NCBI RefSeq assembly: GCF_001949145.1
Contig: NW_019091394.1
Coordinates: forward strand, 170,302 to 234,301
Length of the DNA stretch: 64,000 nucleotides
Reading direction: 5' to 3'
From: Acanthaster planci
Lineage: Eukaryota; Echinodermata; Asteroidea; Valvatida; Acanthasteridae
Part shown: positions 1-13,400 of the stretch, one piece after another
How positions within the stretch are numbered: the stretch's first letter is position 1
Layout: every line of letters begins with the position of its first letter
Notes under the pieces: model-generated
What the model was told of the DNA's origin: nothing
The model's database searches: none
What the model saw: the letters and a program-made list of their open reading frames with translations, nothing else
Translations under genes and position numbers: made by a program

Positions 1-442
1 TTTAACCACAACGACAAATGACCAACCCCACCGAGAACACAAATTCCATCCATGGACATAGGGAAAGATACAAAAGGAAAGATGAATGGGGAAAAGAGTA
101 GGGTGATTTACAAATGAAGAAATCTCCATGAAAATTTTACTATTTCAAAAGTATCCAGTTCAACTTAAAAATTGGAGCTAAAGGAGCCATAAAATAGCTG
201 ATTAAGTTTGTCTGCTAGAAAGAGGTGTTTTAAGACCTGAAAATACTACCTTCAAAACAGATCTGACAAAAATATAATAATCTTTCGCATTTTAAAAAAT
301 GTGGACAGAAACAACACTGATTTCCGTTTCTTTTTGACAGAGAGAACCAGAGAAATAGAGTATTAAAAAGAAAATTTAAAAAAATTACATCTAAGGTATA
401 GGTATCGAGTTGTTTAATTTTACTGCATTTTTAGAGACTGAC

Positions 443-1423
443 CTTTCTGAGTTGCTCAATACGGTCCATCTCCTCCCGGTACTTGTTCATCTCTCGTTTC
501 ACTGTGAAGTTAGGCTGCACATCTCCTTGGGGTTTACCACTGCCTATGTTGAAGGCTGAGGGGGGGTCAAGGTGATTGTGGGATGGGGGAACAAATGAAT
601 AACTTGTCAGGAAGGCAGGCAGTAGTAAGTTTCAGTCCAAACCCACGATGAGAGTACAATCTAAATTTTATCGTTAAAGTCAATATAACCAGCCCTAAAA
701 GATGCCTACCCTCAACTGGAAAAGAGACAAGAAGATGAAAAAGTAACCCTTCAAATTGAAAATGGTATGATCCAGAGGGCTTACCAGATCGTGGCTTGAT
801 GCTGCCAAAGGCTGATCCACTGTATGTTGTAGGGGGTGGAGGTGGGGGTGACTTTGCACTGGCAGGGCTTCGTTCCCTTACAAGATCCTGTTCTTCATGT
901 CCAGGTGAGCCCAAAGACGATGTAGAATTCCGGCTCTGGAGGTCATCAATGTATTTACCATACATTAAAGTGTGAAACTGACAGAAAATGAGCACAAATG
1001 CTCAAGCTGGATTTGTATACAAAGCCTCTGCCAGAACTTGAAATGATTTTTACACTTCTTCACCAATTTTCATAGAGATTTTTGAAATTAATGTCCCAGC
1101 TGCAGAAAATACTGTGAAGTACCACACAACAGCATTGGTTTGGTTGCTTGCTAACCAGTAATCTCTCATCTCTCACCTGCACAAAGTTCCTGACGGCCTC
1201 CTTCTGAATCTGCTTGTTCCTAGCCTTCTCCTCTTCCTGTCTCCGTCTGGCCAGCTGGGCCTCGTGGCGGCTCTGCGATATCCCGCTGTCTCGCGATGGG
1301 GCCAGTGACGATGACGAGGATGTTGTCATCTTGTCAGCTCGCTTTAGTTGCCGGTGGCTGTCACTGGTGGCTGATGGTAGCCGACCGTTGGGGAGGTTAC
1401 TGGAGTGGCCTGATGACATCCTA
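443..1423 (-). CDS. LRCH: LRCH exons 13-15: pre-CH segment
   Basis: Exon 13 (1423-1177) carries a Ser-rich patch followed by the conserved basic helix RRRQEEEKARNKQIQKEAVR. Exon 14 (977-785) has a seven-proline run in SAKSPPPPPPTTYSG, a candidate SH3/EVH1 ligand. Exon 15 (555-443) ends MDRIEQLRK, matching the ELIDQLRK segment immediately before the CH domain in vertebrate LRCH proteins. Its GTCAGT donor shows that the gene continues to the left of the window. Confidence 0.88.
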
Positions 1424-4400
1424 CTAACGAGGTCAACGTGAGGTAAAGGAGAGAAATGATTTTGTACCCCCAAAAAAGGCAATTCAGGATTGGATCATTT
1501 AAGATTGTCTTGCAGAAGTAATGCTTTGGCCATAAAAATTCACTGGCTAAATTCAACAGTACACATGTGAATATGCTGCTTATCACAGGGATATTTTAGT
1601 TATCAGAGTTGAGATTTTTGCTGGGACGTTAATTTGAAAGTCTTGAAGCTTTATTTATAGCAATTCATTCTTTCAAAATCTTGCCATGCAAGCAGGCATC
1701 GAATGCACAAGATTCCATTCCGGATCTTAGGAATACATGGTCAGGAAATGGACCTTTAGTATGATCCAGCAGTTTTTCTTCTTTTCAAACACATAAAAAA
1801 ACAAACCACACAGATATTAATGAGAACTGCCAACACAATAGTGTAAAAAAAGCCCCAAATCTTTGCTTTCTCATATAATCTGCCTAACAAGGTAGGCTGA
1901 TGTGTTTCATCTCTAGTCATATTCAGTTCATGAACATTGATATTCAATATTTTTCCAACTAATTCCAACTTTGTTGCCAATCTGTGACATCAAAGAGGAG
2001 ATACTTCCAGGCTGAAAATCCCTTCAGGGACATTCCACCCAAATCATATTGTCAACATCAGACCCATGCCACCAGAGAGTTACAAGCTGAGAAGAGTGGG
2101 CGGAAAAAGAGTGTTAAGAGAGGGGAGGAAGACGAGGGGGGGGAAGGAGGAAGCGTGCTTACTTGTAGGAATTTCTGTCTACACTGCTGGACCTGATATT
2201 GTCCGCTACGTTAACTGTGGCTCTTCTTTGCTGTCTCTTTTGCCGGTTGCTGAAAGACGATGGGACAAGTTCCTTTTACAGAATTTACACTTGGATTTCT
2301 CAAATCCAAAACTCCACCACGGCACAGTCAAACCAGCAAGACAACGATTGTTGATAGCCTTAAGGGATTGCTGACTTAAACCTGCTGACAACATGTTTCA
2401 CCCCAGCAGGCTTCATTTCAAAACAGATTTTTTTTCAAAGGACTTGAAATATTCAGGGGTTACTATAATCAATCCACTTAAAGTTTCTGAACACTTTTTG
2501 GCCAAAAACTACAACATGTATCAAATTAATTATTTTTTGTTCAAATGAAATCCAAATGTTGTCCAATCCTTTCGTAGACGATGTCTTCCGCTACACTACA
2601 TCTACAGTACTGGAATCAGAGGAAGTCTACTCAAGCAGATTAAGTCAATGCAGCTACAATAGTCAGTCTCCAGTGGGGGTAAGATAATATCATAATCTAT
2701 AATTGCACCATTAGAAACAGAACGCAAATGTGCACAAAATGCAGCCCATACCCGGGCGGTCATACTTGGTTCCCATTCTCTAATGGTCATGTTCATCAAG
2801 AGAATGGTTTTGAAAACAAGGGGGTTTGGAATCAAATTGAAAAACAGGTTGAAACGTGACCAAAATACATCTATGGTCACTACCTTTTGGGGGGGTAGGC
2901 AGAGAGATTAAATACCAAGGCATGCAAAGACTGGGGATGAAGGGGCAGGGAGGTGAGATGGGGGCAGGGTGGTGAGATGGGGGCAGGGNNNNNNNNNNNN
3001 NNNNNNNNNNNNNNNNNNNNNNNNNNNNNNNNNNNNNNNNNNNNNNNNNNNNNNNNNNNNNNNNNNNNNNNNNNNNNNNNNNNNNNNNNNNNNNNNNNNN
3101 NNNNNNNNNNNNNNNCAGGGAGGTGAGATGGGGGCAGGGTGGTGAGATGGGGGCAGGGTGGTCAGATGGGGGCAGGGTGGTCAGATGGGGGTGGATTCAG
3201 TGAGACGTGAGGGAGACTGACTACAGACAGAACCATACAGTTTGCTCCTGAAACCACAGTGTCTTGAAAATTGAACAAATCACTGGTAACCTTGCCCAAA
3301 GCTGTGATCTGAATTGGAATAAATTGCACAGAAAGGCTGGTGCACCTGTTACAGTCCAACACACAATTCCAATACAACACAGTCTTGACATACAAAGATA
3401 CCACACAAGTGCAAAGCTATCAAACAGATCACGTGCAAATGCAGCCCGATACACAAAGAGGCAGTGCATCTAACAAAAAAGCCACAACCAGCAGCCACAT
3501 ACTGTACAAGAGAGCAACAAAAAACTATATGTATAACAAATGCATTAACAGCACAATCACCAAAACTCAGGAGGTGTCATTTCAATTGTCAGGATGACTT
3601 CTATTTTTCAGTGAGGTTAGAGGTTAGAAGTCTGAATATCTCTTGGCAATCTGCAAACCCTCCATTTGCAAATTGTTGATTTGCAAATGGAGAAATTATC
3701 TCAATATTTTCTTCATTTGTAATGTCTGACCATAGATAGTTCTGCGTGTTCGTGACTTAAGTCTGCACCCTTTTCAAAAAGCAAAGCAAAAAGGGGAACA
3801 AAAGCGGAAAGGGGTTTGTAGAGTAAGGGGTAAGCAAACAACACATACTAAAGAGCATGCAGGTCCAACTTACATCTCCAGGGTGGTTGGTCGCTGCAGG
3901 CACTCACTAAACGAGGAAGACGATAGAGGTCTAGGTTTCTGGCTCCTAGAGGCGTGGGAAAGGGTTGGACAAGAGAGATGCAAAGGAGGGAAAGAGGAGT
4001 GGGGCAAAAAAGACAAGCAGACAAACAAACAAGCATGCAGACAATTCAGTTATCAGAATAGGCACAGTCACGGACAGATCCAAGGTTGTAAGGTAAAATG
4101 ACTAATGGGCATTACAATGTTGACAGGGCACTGAAACAAATGCCGTCATTTTGGAAAGTGTCTCCCAACCCATCCCCCCCCCAAAAAAAACAAAAGAAAA
4201 CCAAAAAAAACGAGCGTTTGTGCAAAAGAAAAAGACCAAAAAATTTAATTTGGGGAAAAAAATCCCACCCTTTTCTACTGAACAAAATTCCCTCCCCACC
4301 TGAAATTCAAATTCTGATCACCTCTCTTAACATCAAGATCTATTCTGTGTCAAAGGGGTTATCGAGTCAATAGCTGGAGGGATACCAAACATGGATCTGC

Positions 4401-7400
4401 CAACGGTTACATTGCAGACAGGCAAGCAACAGCAAATACTTCAGTTGAAATAAAAAGAAGGAACCAAACTATGTCACAACACAATCACAGTGCAAACAGT
4501 CAATGAGAAAATACAGCTATAAGATGCTAACTTAAAAGCTAAAGCTTTGTATGAAACAGCACACAAAACTGCTTCCTGTTGGATAGCCTGCTTCCCCAAA
4601 GGTGTATTTTGGGTGTCTTAATGCCTGTACTCCTTCCCTCAAACAGTCCGCTTTCTGTCAGGTGGTTTTTAGGGGCTAACAGAGCTTCTCCTGGTTTTGA
4701 CCTCAACATGATGGCTTACATGTACATGCAGAGTTGCAAATTACTAAATCTTCTGTCAGCAGACGTCCATCAAGAAAGAATTGATGATGAAGCAAAAATA
4801 ACTGACATCCAAAAGTCTGATATGACAATCACGTATCGTGCACTGATGGTTCACCAGGTCCTTTAATGCACTGCCATTCCTTGGAGTTGTAATCAAGTAA
4901 TAATCAAGTACTTCACAAGGACATTGCTAGTACCTCAGCTTCGATGAGAGTCGTCCAAACAAGCTATTCAAGTGAACTCTATCAACAACATTCCTTTTGT
5001 TATTGTTCTCTCACTGTTAGCAATGGAAGTACTTTTGATGACCAGTGACAAGTACTAGTAAAGAACTTGACTATACATATAGCACTGGAATTCCTTGGTG
5101 AGTCTGGCACAGTATCTCACCTTTCGCCACCCCTATTGACAACATTCCCGTTGGCGTTGACGGACAGCAGGCTCCCCGACGGGGAGGAGCGCCGGTACCG
5201 CTCCTGCTCAGCCTCACGCCTCCGCTCCGTCTTCCATCGTTCCTCCTCCTGCTGCCACTGACGCTCTGCCTCCTCCTGCCTCACTAGCTCCTCCCGGGCC
5301 TTCAGCTTCTGGTCCTCGTAGATGGCCTTCTGTCTCGTCAGCGCCTGAGGGGATATGGGACAGAGGGGATGCGGGCAGATTAACCACTGTATTTGGTGAT
5401 AAAATCAAATTGAGGGCAGGTAGCATAAGCAGGGGTAGGTTAAAGAGGGAGGAGCTTCTAAGCCCGCATGAGCGTTGATGATGCAAGTTGAAGGGAAATT
5501 TCTAATGATAGATAACCTTCAAGGGCATCAACGACATACAAAACCAACCAGTCTGGCAGAGACAACTTAAGTATCAACAGTTTTAGAGAGTGCTTCTTCA
5601 GGGAAGCAGATGTTAGTATCAGGTATCCTATAATGTCCAAGTTGGATTGCATAAGATGTGGGATGGAGGAATAGGAATGACATTGCACATCAAGGTTGGA
5701 AACAGTGACAAAAGCTTTCATTGTGAATCTGAACATGATGCACATGCTTGTCGTACTTTCAGAGGCAAAAAAAAACCTGAGGAATCGGGATGGGTGGGGC
5801 AGAGTAACCAAGTGGGAGGTAATGAGGAAGCTCACATCCCACTCGCCTAAGGAAACCAGGATACAAAAAGAACTATTAGCACAATGCCATTCAGGGCCTT
5901 TAAAAAAGTGAATTGTTCGCGCACAAATTCTTCAACAATTATATAACGTTGAAGAGTAGGAATAGATGAACTTGTATTTTCACACATTACCAGCTTTCAC
6001 ACCAACTGCACCCAGATTAACGTTACATCTACTGATTGTTAGGCTTTGGGGCAATCAATAAGGAATTGATCAACTGTGGGAAAGTATAGAGACAACTGAA
6101 ACCGTATTTCAAATGAATGTATGAACAGCAGCACAGGAGGAATGGAGGTTTTCCATGGCAGCCATCTTGCAGGTCAGTGGTTTTGTTTCACAGGGATATA
6201 CAAAAAGGCATATGTGTGTATCTCTGTGGAACAAAAACACTGATTCACAAGATGGCTGCAATGCAAAACCTCCATCAGAGCTATGTCAGAATTCAGTGGA
6301 GATATGCCACGCTGGACTGGGCTGAAATTTGGCCTACAGGGCAGCAGTGGATAATTTCAAGCAGGAACAAAAAAGCTCTACAGTGATGCCACAAACCGAC
6401 ATAAAAAGCCTGACTTGGGTAATATGCACAGTCCCTAAATGCACTGGATTACAAAAGAATTCATTCTTTTGACTTAGGAATCAAATGTTCCAGATTCATA
6501 TCCTGATGCTGCTGCATTTAAAATCATTCTTCATAATTTAGTTTTCAATAATTTTCAATTCATGATGCCAAGAACAAAACATGCTTCCAAAACAGATGAA
6601 GAAATTGTTACAAAGAGACAGTTTTCTTCTGTATTTGCCTTCTTTGACATTCAATCAGGAAGACCTCTCTCTTCATCTTTTGACATTTCTAAACATTTTC
6701 GGTGCAAACATGAAAAAGCCCACTTTCTATCAAATTTGTCTTTCTTTTCTTCAAGATTGCTTAAAATCCCTTCCAGTTAAAGCACTGGCTATTTCCACAA
6801 CAGCACTTACCAAGTTTTCTTATGGTCAATTCACTTCCAATCTGTGAACAATATATCTCACCAGGCAGAGCACATCAACCCAAGTTTTACTGGTCTCCGC
6901 AGAGAGCAAGTTGTCAAACAGATCATCATCAACAGCAAGCTGAACAAGTATCCCAGCATGCCATGCGCAGTCAGGAGGGGGAACCCTCAGACATTGATAC
7001 ATACTTTATGGGGCTTCACCTTGGTAAACTCGTCTGGTTCCGTCTGTGTGGGCGTGATCTCGCCATCCTCCATGCCATCTTCGCCCGTGTCGATGTAGTC
7101 AATGTCTGCCTCATTGTCGGCGCCGAAGGATGAGTTGCCGCTGCTCAATGACTGGTTTAACAGCTCCCCCCGCTGCTGTCGGAGTTCTTTCTGCTGATTG
7201 GCTCGATCGGCCAGGATACGGGCTTCTTCATCATCATTGGATGGCTACGGAGATATACGATTCGGGCAGAAGAAATGTGACGTAAGAGGTTGGATGATTA
7301 ACCTGTTTTGCTTTGGGGGAAGAAGTACATAAAATGTTGATGCCAAGGAATTGAAGCATCAGCCACCCCCAGTAAGCTCAGCTGAGGGTTACAGGTTCAA

Positions 7401-10400
7401 ATCCTGTTTAGGTTAATTTTTCTTATCCAACCAAGTCAGTGGCCCATTTGCTTAGCTGGGGCTGTAAGTAAAACATGCATCTTGTACCATTTGATCAAAT
7501 GGAAAGTGGTTGAAACTCCTTTGCTTAAAACACAGTCCAGAGTTCCGCTCCAACTTCAGAGAGCATTATCAGAGAATATTAGGTAAACAGTACAAGTACA
7601 ATATTTCAAACAGCAAAGCCTCATTCACAGATCTAGCAATGCCTTCTTTTCTGCGTCTTATTGTTGAAAGCAAATACCTCCGTAGCAGACCACCTCTTGT
7701 CTCCGTCAATGTAACCCGAGTCCGCTGTCAGTGTACCCCGCCTCAACTCCCCAATCTTCGCATTCCAGAATGCAAGTTCTTCCGCAACACTAACAAAAAA
7801 AAACATAAACAAAAGTGCAGAAAAGTGTGCGGTGAGTAATTGGTTGACAGTGGATGAACAGGTGTGGATTCAAACTGATGAATGATCGACTACAAACAAA
7901 AATGGATCAATCATCTGTGTTAGGTATTGCATGTACCAAACAATTAAAAATGGACAGCCTCAAAGTGAATAAGTAATGGCATGTCTACAGCACATGTAAG
8001 AACACAGAAGACACAGTCTTTGCCCAGGTTAGAACAAGGAAAACTTAATACATACACTATCACAAGTGATTCAAAATTTAAAAACAAATAGCGCTTTTAA
8101 GACTAACTGTGGTCTAAAGTACAGCATAAGCCTCCGTAGCTGTAGCTTCTTTGATTGGATACAGTGATAGTAAAGCCATGATTGTGAAGACGATGCATTA
8201 GAAAATCAGCGATTCTGCCAAATTGCTCCAGAAACCACTGTGACGTTCCTAGTTTGATGCGATGTAAAAATATTCGCTGTCAAAGCAGCTCTCCTAACAC
8301 AAACTGTGCAGTGGCCAGGATATGCTCATGATCACTTCACAATGAGGATTGTTCATTAAATTATTAAGGCACTACTAAATTTATTTCTTGCATACCAGCT
8401 GAAAGAGCAAAGTTAAAATGGAAGCAGGGAAAAGTTTAGAACATGACCATGTCTAAATCTTCACAATAAGCGTGATTATTGTCCATTTGAAGTACCAAAA
8501 TGTACTAACAGAGAGAATGAAAGAGTGCTAGGCACATATATCAAATTTATGTCAAATGTGTGTGAATATATTTACTGATTTTTTTACCAGACATTTGACC
8601 TTAACAGCTAACTGCTCCTTTTTTTCCGCTTATCTGTCCTGCATTCCTCCTTTCCAGTAAAAACTATTTCCCATGATCAAGATAGGACCTGTTGTCATGG
8701 CAACCATGCAACTTGATAGTGCAGAGGATATGTTGCAAAAATATTAACACATTCCAAGATGAGGTTTCAAAATACATGCAACGCATCAACTTTCGTCCTG
8801 CTTCTTTAACCTTTTTTATAGCAGTGAATGCTCAGACTTAGAGGAAAGAAGTAAAATGATTAAAAGCTTTTCAGTTATTGAAAAATGAACATGTATTAAA
8901 AATTAAACCAAAAAACGGTACAACGGACTGAAAACATAAATTGACCAATGAGGACTAAAGTCCTCCTGCAAAACCAAAGAGACCAACGAATCTCTACTAC
9001 AGCCTTCTAACTTCAAGTGGCACAGGTTTGCATTTTAAGTGATGTAATTGAATCGTCGCCAAATTTGACATTCCTCTGTTTGAAATCACAAGGAAATCAT
9101 GTGACAGGTATCTGCAAAATGACATGACACTGCACCCGTCTTTTTTTTATTTCCTTGAAAATGTACAGGTGATAACTACATCAAAATAGTGCCAAAAAAG
9201 TTGCAGTTGACAACATACCAATGCTGACAACACAAATCTATCACTGCTGGTAATAGGTAGCCATACTGGATTTATACATGTATGTAGGTCTGTAGGTTTT
9301 TACGTACAAATTTACTGGCAGTTTCATGTACTTAATTTTAGCAAACACACATGTAAGGAATAATACTGAAAACTATAGCTTGGCATCGATATGATCCACA
9401 AGAGGCTGAGTATACAATATTTGTTTTGTTATTACTAGCCACTTATTTTCAATATTTCATCCCGGTTACATGACTCTGATCCAATATGGCCGCCCTCAAT
9501 GTATGACATCACATGCAAACAACTCATAATGGATCTGTTGTACTACCTAAGGTCACCATTACACAGGGTGGAATGACTGGAGTCAGAATCAATGGAGGAC
9601 TGGGGGGTGAGGGCGGAGCTTCTGAAATGAAAGGGGTGGTAAAAGAAATGGCACGAGTGAATAGAAAGTAGAAATTGTTGTGAGAAAGTCTGCAGTGAAG
9701 CACAAGCCCCCCCAAAAAAGGAAAGAGAAATAAACGGAAAAAAAGCAAGAAACATATGGGAAATACGTGACAGTGAGAGTGCCCTCTATTGACAATACTG
9801 AAACACTTGCATGCAAATGAGTTGCCATTTACAGTGTCCGGATTTTGGAACTTGTCTCCAACACAGACCACTTCAAGGAATTATTTTTGAAATTCAATTA
9901 TGTTGTATCAAAATTCAAAGGATAAATGAAAAAATGCAGCGCTTTCTCTAGAAAATGCCAAAGTACAATGTAATCAATGGTAACCCTCTGACATAAAAAC
10001 TGAAACCAATTAACTCAATCAACAATGCTGACATTTTCATCAGCAACGTGTGAGCCAGGAGCCATAATGGAACCAACAGTGCCCTCTGTGATGTGTCAAA
10101 CAAAACGCATATGCAAATGCATGTCCTGAAGGTTTTTTTCAGGAAAGATCACTGACAACCATCTGTTCAACCTGTAATTCCATCTGATATTGTCTTGAGC
10201 GCCCTCTATCAGTGGAATAGGGAAACCATGCCCATTCAGACATGCCCACTAGACAGAACACCATACAAGAATGACAAGAACCAGCAAGGAATTCCACACA
10301 CCTTATTCAGAGTGGCGTACTACTGACAGGCAAACCAACTTAATTATCATGCTGCACCCCCACAAAACTACCCTCTCCCTCGTCATGTATACATTCCAAA

Positions 10401-13400
10401 CATTTGGTCAAATTTTAGCCCCCCCACCACTGAACCCACACAACAAATCACATGATCAGCAACTAAAACCATAAAAAAAACCAAGAGCGAAAACAAACAC
10501 ACAAAATACCTAGGAGAGCCATTTGTGCCTTCTGACCCCTTTACATACTGGGCAGTGAGTGTGGAAGGACTGAGAATCACGGACTGGTTCCCCGCTTGGT
10601 TGGTGTCCAGGTTGTTGTTGTGGGCAGAGCCAAAGCGCGTAGCTGCTTCATGAGTGGCTAGCCATGTGTATCTGAAGCACGGTGTTGATTGGTTCATGAT
10701 CAGTCGTGGGAAAAAAAAAAACTTTGCCAAAACTGAAAGGTCACGCTTTCCTTCGATCATCAATGCCCTTTGATATCAAGATTTTTTTTTCCTCTCAGAC
10801 ACTACACATTGGCACGATGGCAACTAATTACTCAGTAAAAGTTGGATTCAAATACTCAATGGTGGCACACAAAACTTTGCCCGAAAGAAAGTTTAACAGT
10901 GACGGCACACAAAAAAAGATTTCAAGAGAAACTGCTGGTATTTAGGACTGCCAAATTCTGCAATTTGTGAAAGGATTTGCATGTGCAGCTTTTCGCTTGC
11001 AAAAAAGAGGAAGAAACCAAATGAAGGGCAGACTGTTTAAATACTTTTCAGGGAAACAATTATTGGGGCAGACAAACATTTTGCTGGCGTCAACTCTTGG
11101 AAGTATGAGGAACTACTAGCCAATCTTTTAAGCACACTTCTGAGCCAAAAAAAAAAAAGAGCAGAAAAAGAAATCAGCTGAAAAAGAGCAAATGAAACAT
11201 TAGTTAGAAGGCATCTGTGAGCTCACACCACGGCTGCAAAATTATTCTCCAACGACTTCTGGGATCAATGGGACGGGTTTAGGTTTGGGGCTTACAGGAA
11301 GAGGTGGGGCAACTGTAAAACTCAGCAGCTTTTGCCAGGCACCAACTGAAACATTCACGAAATCAAACTTCAATTTTCTGTTATGTCATAGGCAACTTTT
11401 ATCCGTATCCTTTGGGTTTACACATACTACAAGCAGGACAGGGCTGATAACTTCTTCAGAAGACATCACTTGAATCCCCCAGGCTCCTCATTCACAACCT
11501 CCTGCTTACTTGCAAAACAACAGACTGGTACTTGATGGAAACCTATACAGCAATGTTTATACAGACTTCCAGGAACTAGGCCAAGATGATGGCCTAAGAC
11601 TTTCAAAGAGATTGGTATGGGTATCAGTGACATACTTGGCATTGTTGTAGGACCGTCTTGACAGTCTCTCGTTCTGTTCCAGACGACTTCTCCTCTCGTC
11701 TTTTGTGGCGACATTATTTAGGTATTTAAAAATATGGACCTTCCCTCTTGTACACACCTTTGGATTAAGAATAAGTTACAGGTCATTACAAAATTATTGA
11801 ATCAAAGTAATTTGAAAGAAACCAGATATAAATAGCACACAAGAGACACGAAAAATGCAGAGCAAAGACAAATGGAGAGCTTTTGGAATCTTGTATTTGC
11901 CTAAGTTTTTAAAGTTCTACCATAAGTCTTCCGTTGCTTAGAGGTTTTTCCAGCTTTAACCCAACAAATGATGAATGTCAAATGGCAGGATCTTCGCAGA
12001 ACCACGCAGACAACATTTTTTTCTAACTGAGTGCTTGCGTTACCTGGGCAGGCGGCATCTCCAGTGGATTGTGCTCCAGTTTCAAGATGTCTAGCGTCTT
12101 GATGTGACGGTACGATGGTGGGATGAAGGTGATCTTGTTACAGGAGACATCTAGCATGACTAAAGGCAACCGGCTGATCTCTGCAAAATCAAAAGCCTCA
12201 AAATAAGATATATTCCCCATCATTCAACAGCCATTTTAAACTCCTTCTCTTGGTCTCTTTATCTCAAAAAAAGATACTGATGCTCACCTTCCGGTAACTG
12301 CATGAGGTGATTCCGTCTGAGGTTTAATTCCTTCAACGATTCCATTTCCCCGATTTGGATGGGTAGCGTATCAAGTTCATTACAGCTGGCATCCTTTTGA
12401 AAGAACATGAGAAAGAAAACCATTTATACAGTGTATCAGTGAATTAATCATATACATGTACAGTTATGAAAAGAAAACATTACTGCATCTGAAGACTTTC
12501 TATGCATAAATTCAAACCCCTCAATCAGAGACTAAAAACTAACATCAATTTTTTTTTATCTAAATGAAAGTAATAATTACAAAGCTGAAGACACTCCAGG
12601 AGTGAATCAAGGACATCCACTGTAGCAGGATTTCAACACATCTCCCTAGGATGAGAAATATCCCGGTGGGACGGTCGTCGGGGACCAGCTTGCCCTACTG
12701 CTGAGATACTCACCAGATGCATTAGCGTCTTCATCTTGCCCACTGCAGGAGGTAACGCTACTAACTTGTTATTGCTGACGATGAGAACCTCTAGGTAGAT
12801 TTCGCATATTTCTATCGGTAAAGCTGAGAGTGAATTACGACTGCAAGGAGATAAAAATGAGACAGGGGCACGTGAGAGGAAGCGATACGGTGAAAAGAGA
12901 AGTGATTCTTTTATTGGAAGGATAAAAATAGGGCTCAGGGGTCAAGCCTTTTAAAATGACATGAAAACTGCACATGTACATCCAACATCAGGGACTTACT
13001 ATTCATACAGGCCTGAAATGGCTTTCCGGTATTTCTGTCTACTCTTTAAATTTTTTACAAAAATGTGGCTCAATCAAGTCAAGTCAAGCAAAGCACAGCC
13101 ATAAATCTGAGACCATGCCGAGGCAAAGCGCACCAGGCTGTAAAGTGCAAGATTGTTTGTTGAAAAGACATGCTGTGTACTCCACTGAGACTACTTATGA
13201 CAGCATCGTATTGGAGGTATTAAAAGCAACAAAAAATTGTTTTTAAGGCCACAGGAATGTCAGTAAGAACAGTCATACGTTACCGGATATGTACCGGTAC
13301 CCTTAACATTGGCAGTTTTGGCATAACTTTTCTGTTCATGTTATGGCTCACTGATTCTCAAAAAACTCCATAAAGATAGTTCCAGGCTACCACTCAAACA

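Noticed and set aside
7391-7407. Functional tRNA gene
   Set aside because: The T-arm is perfect, but the anticodon arm and acceptor stem are missing.
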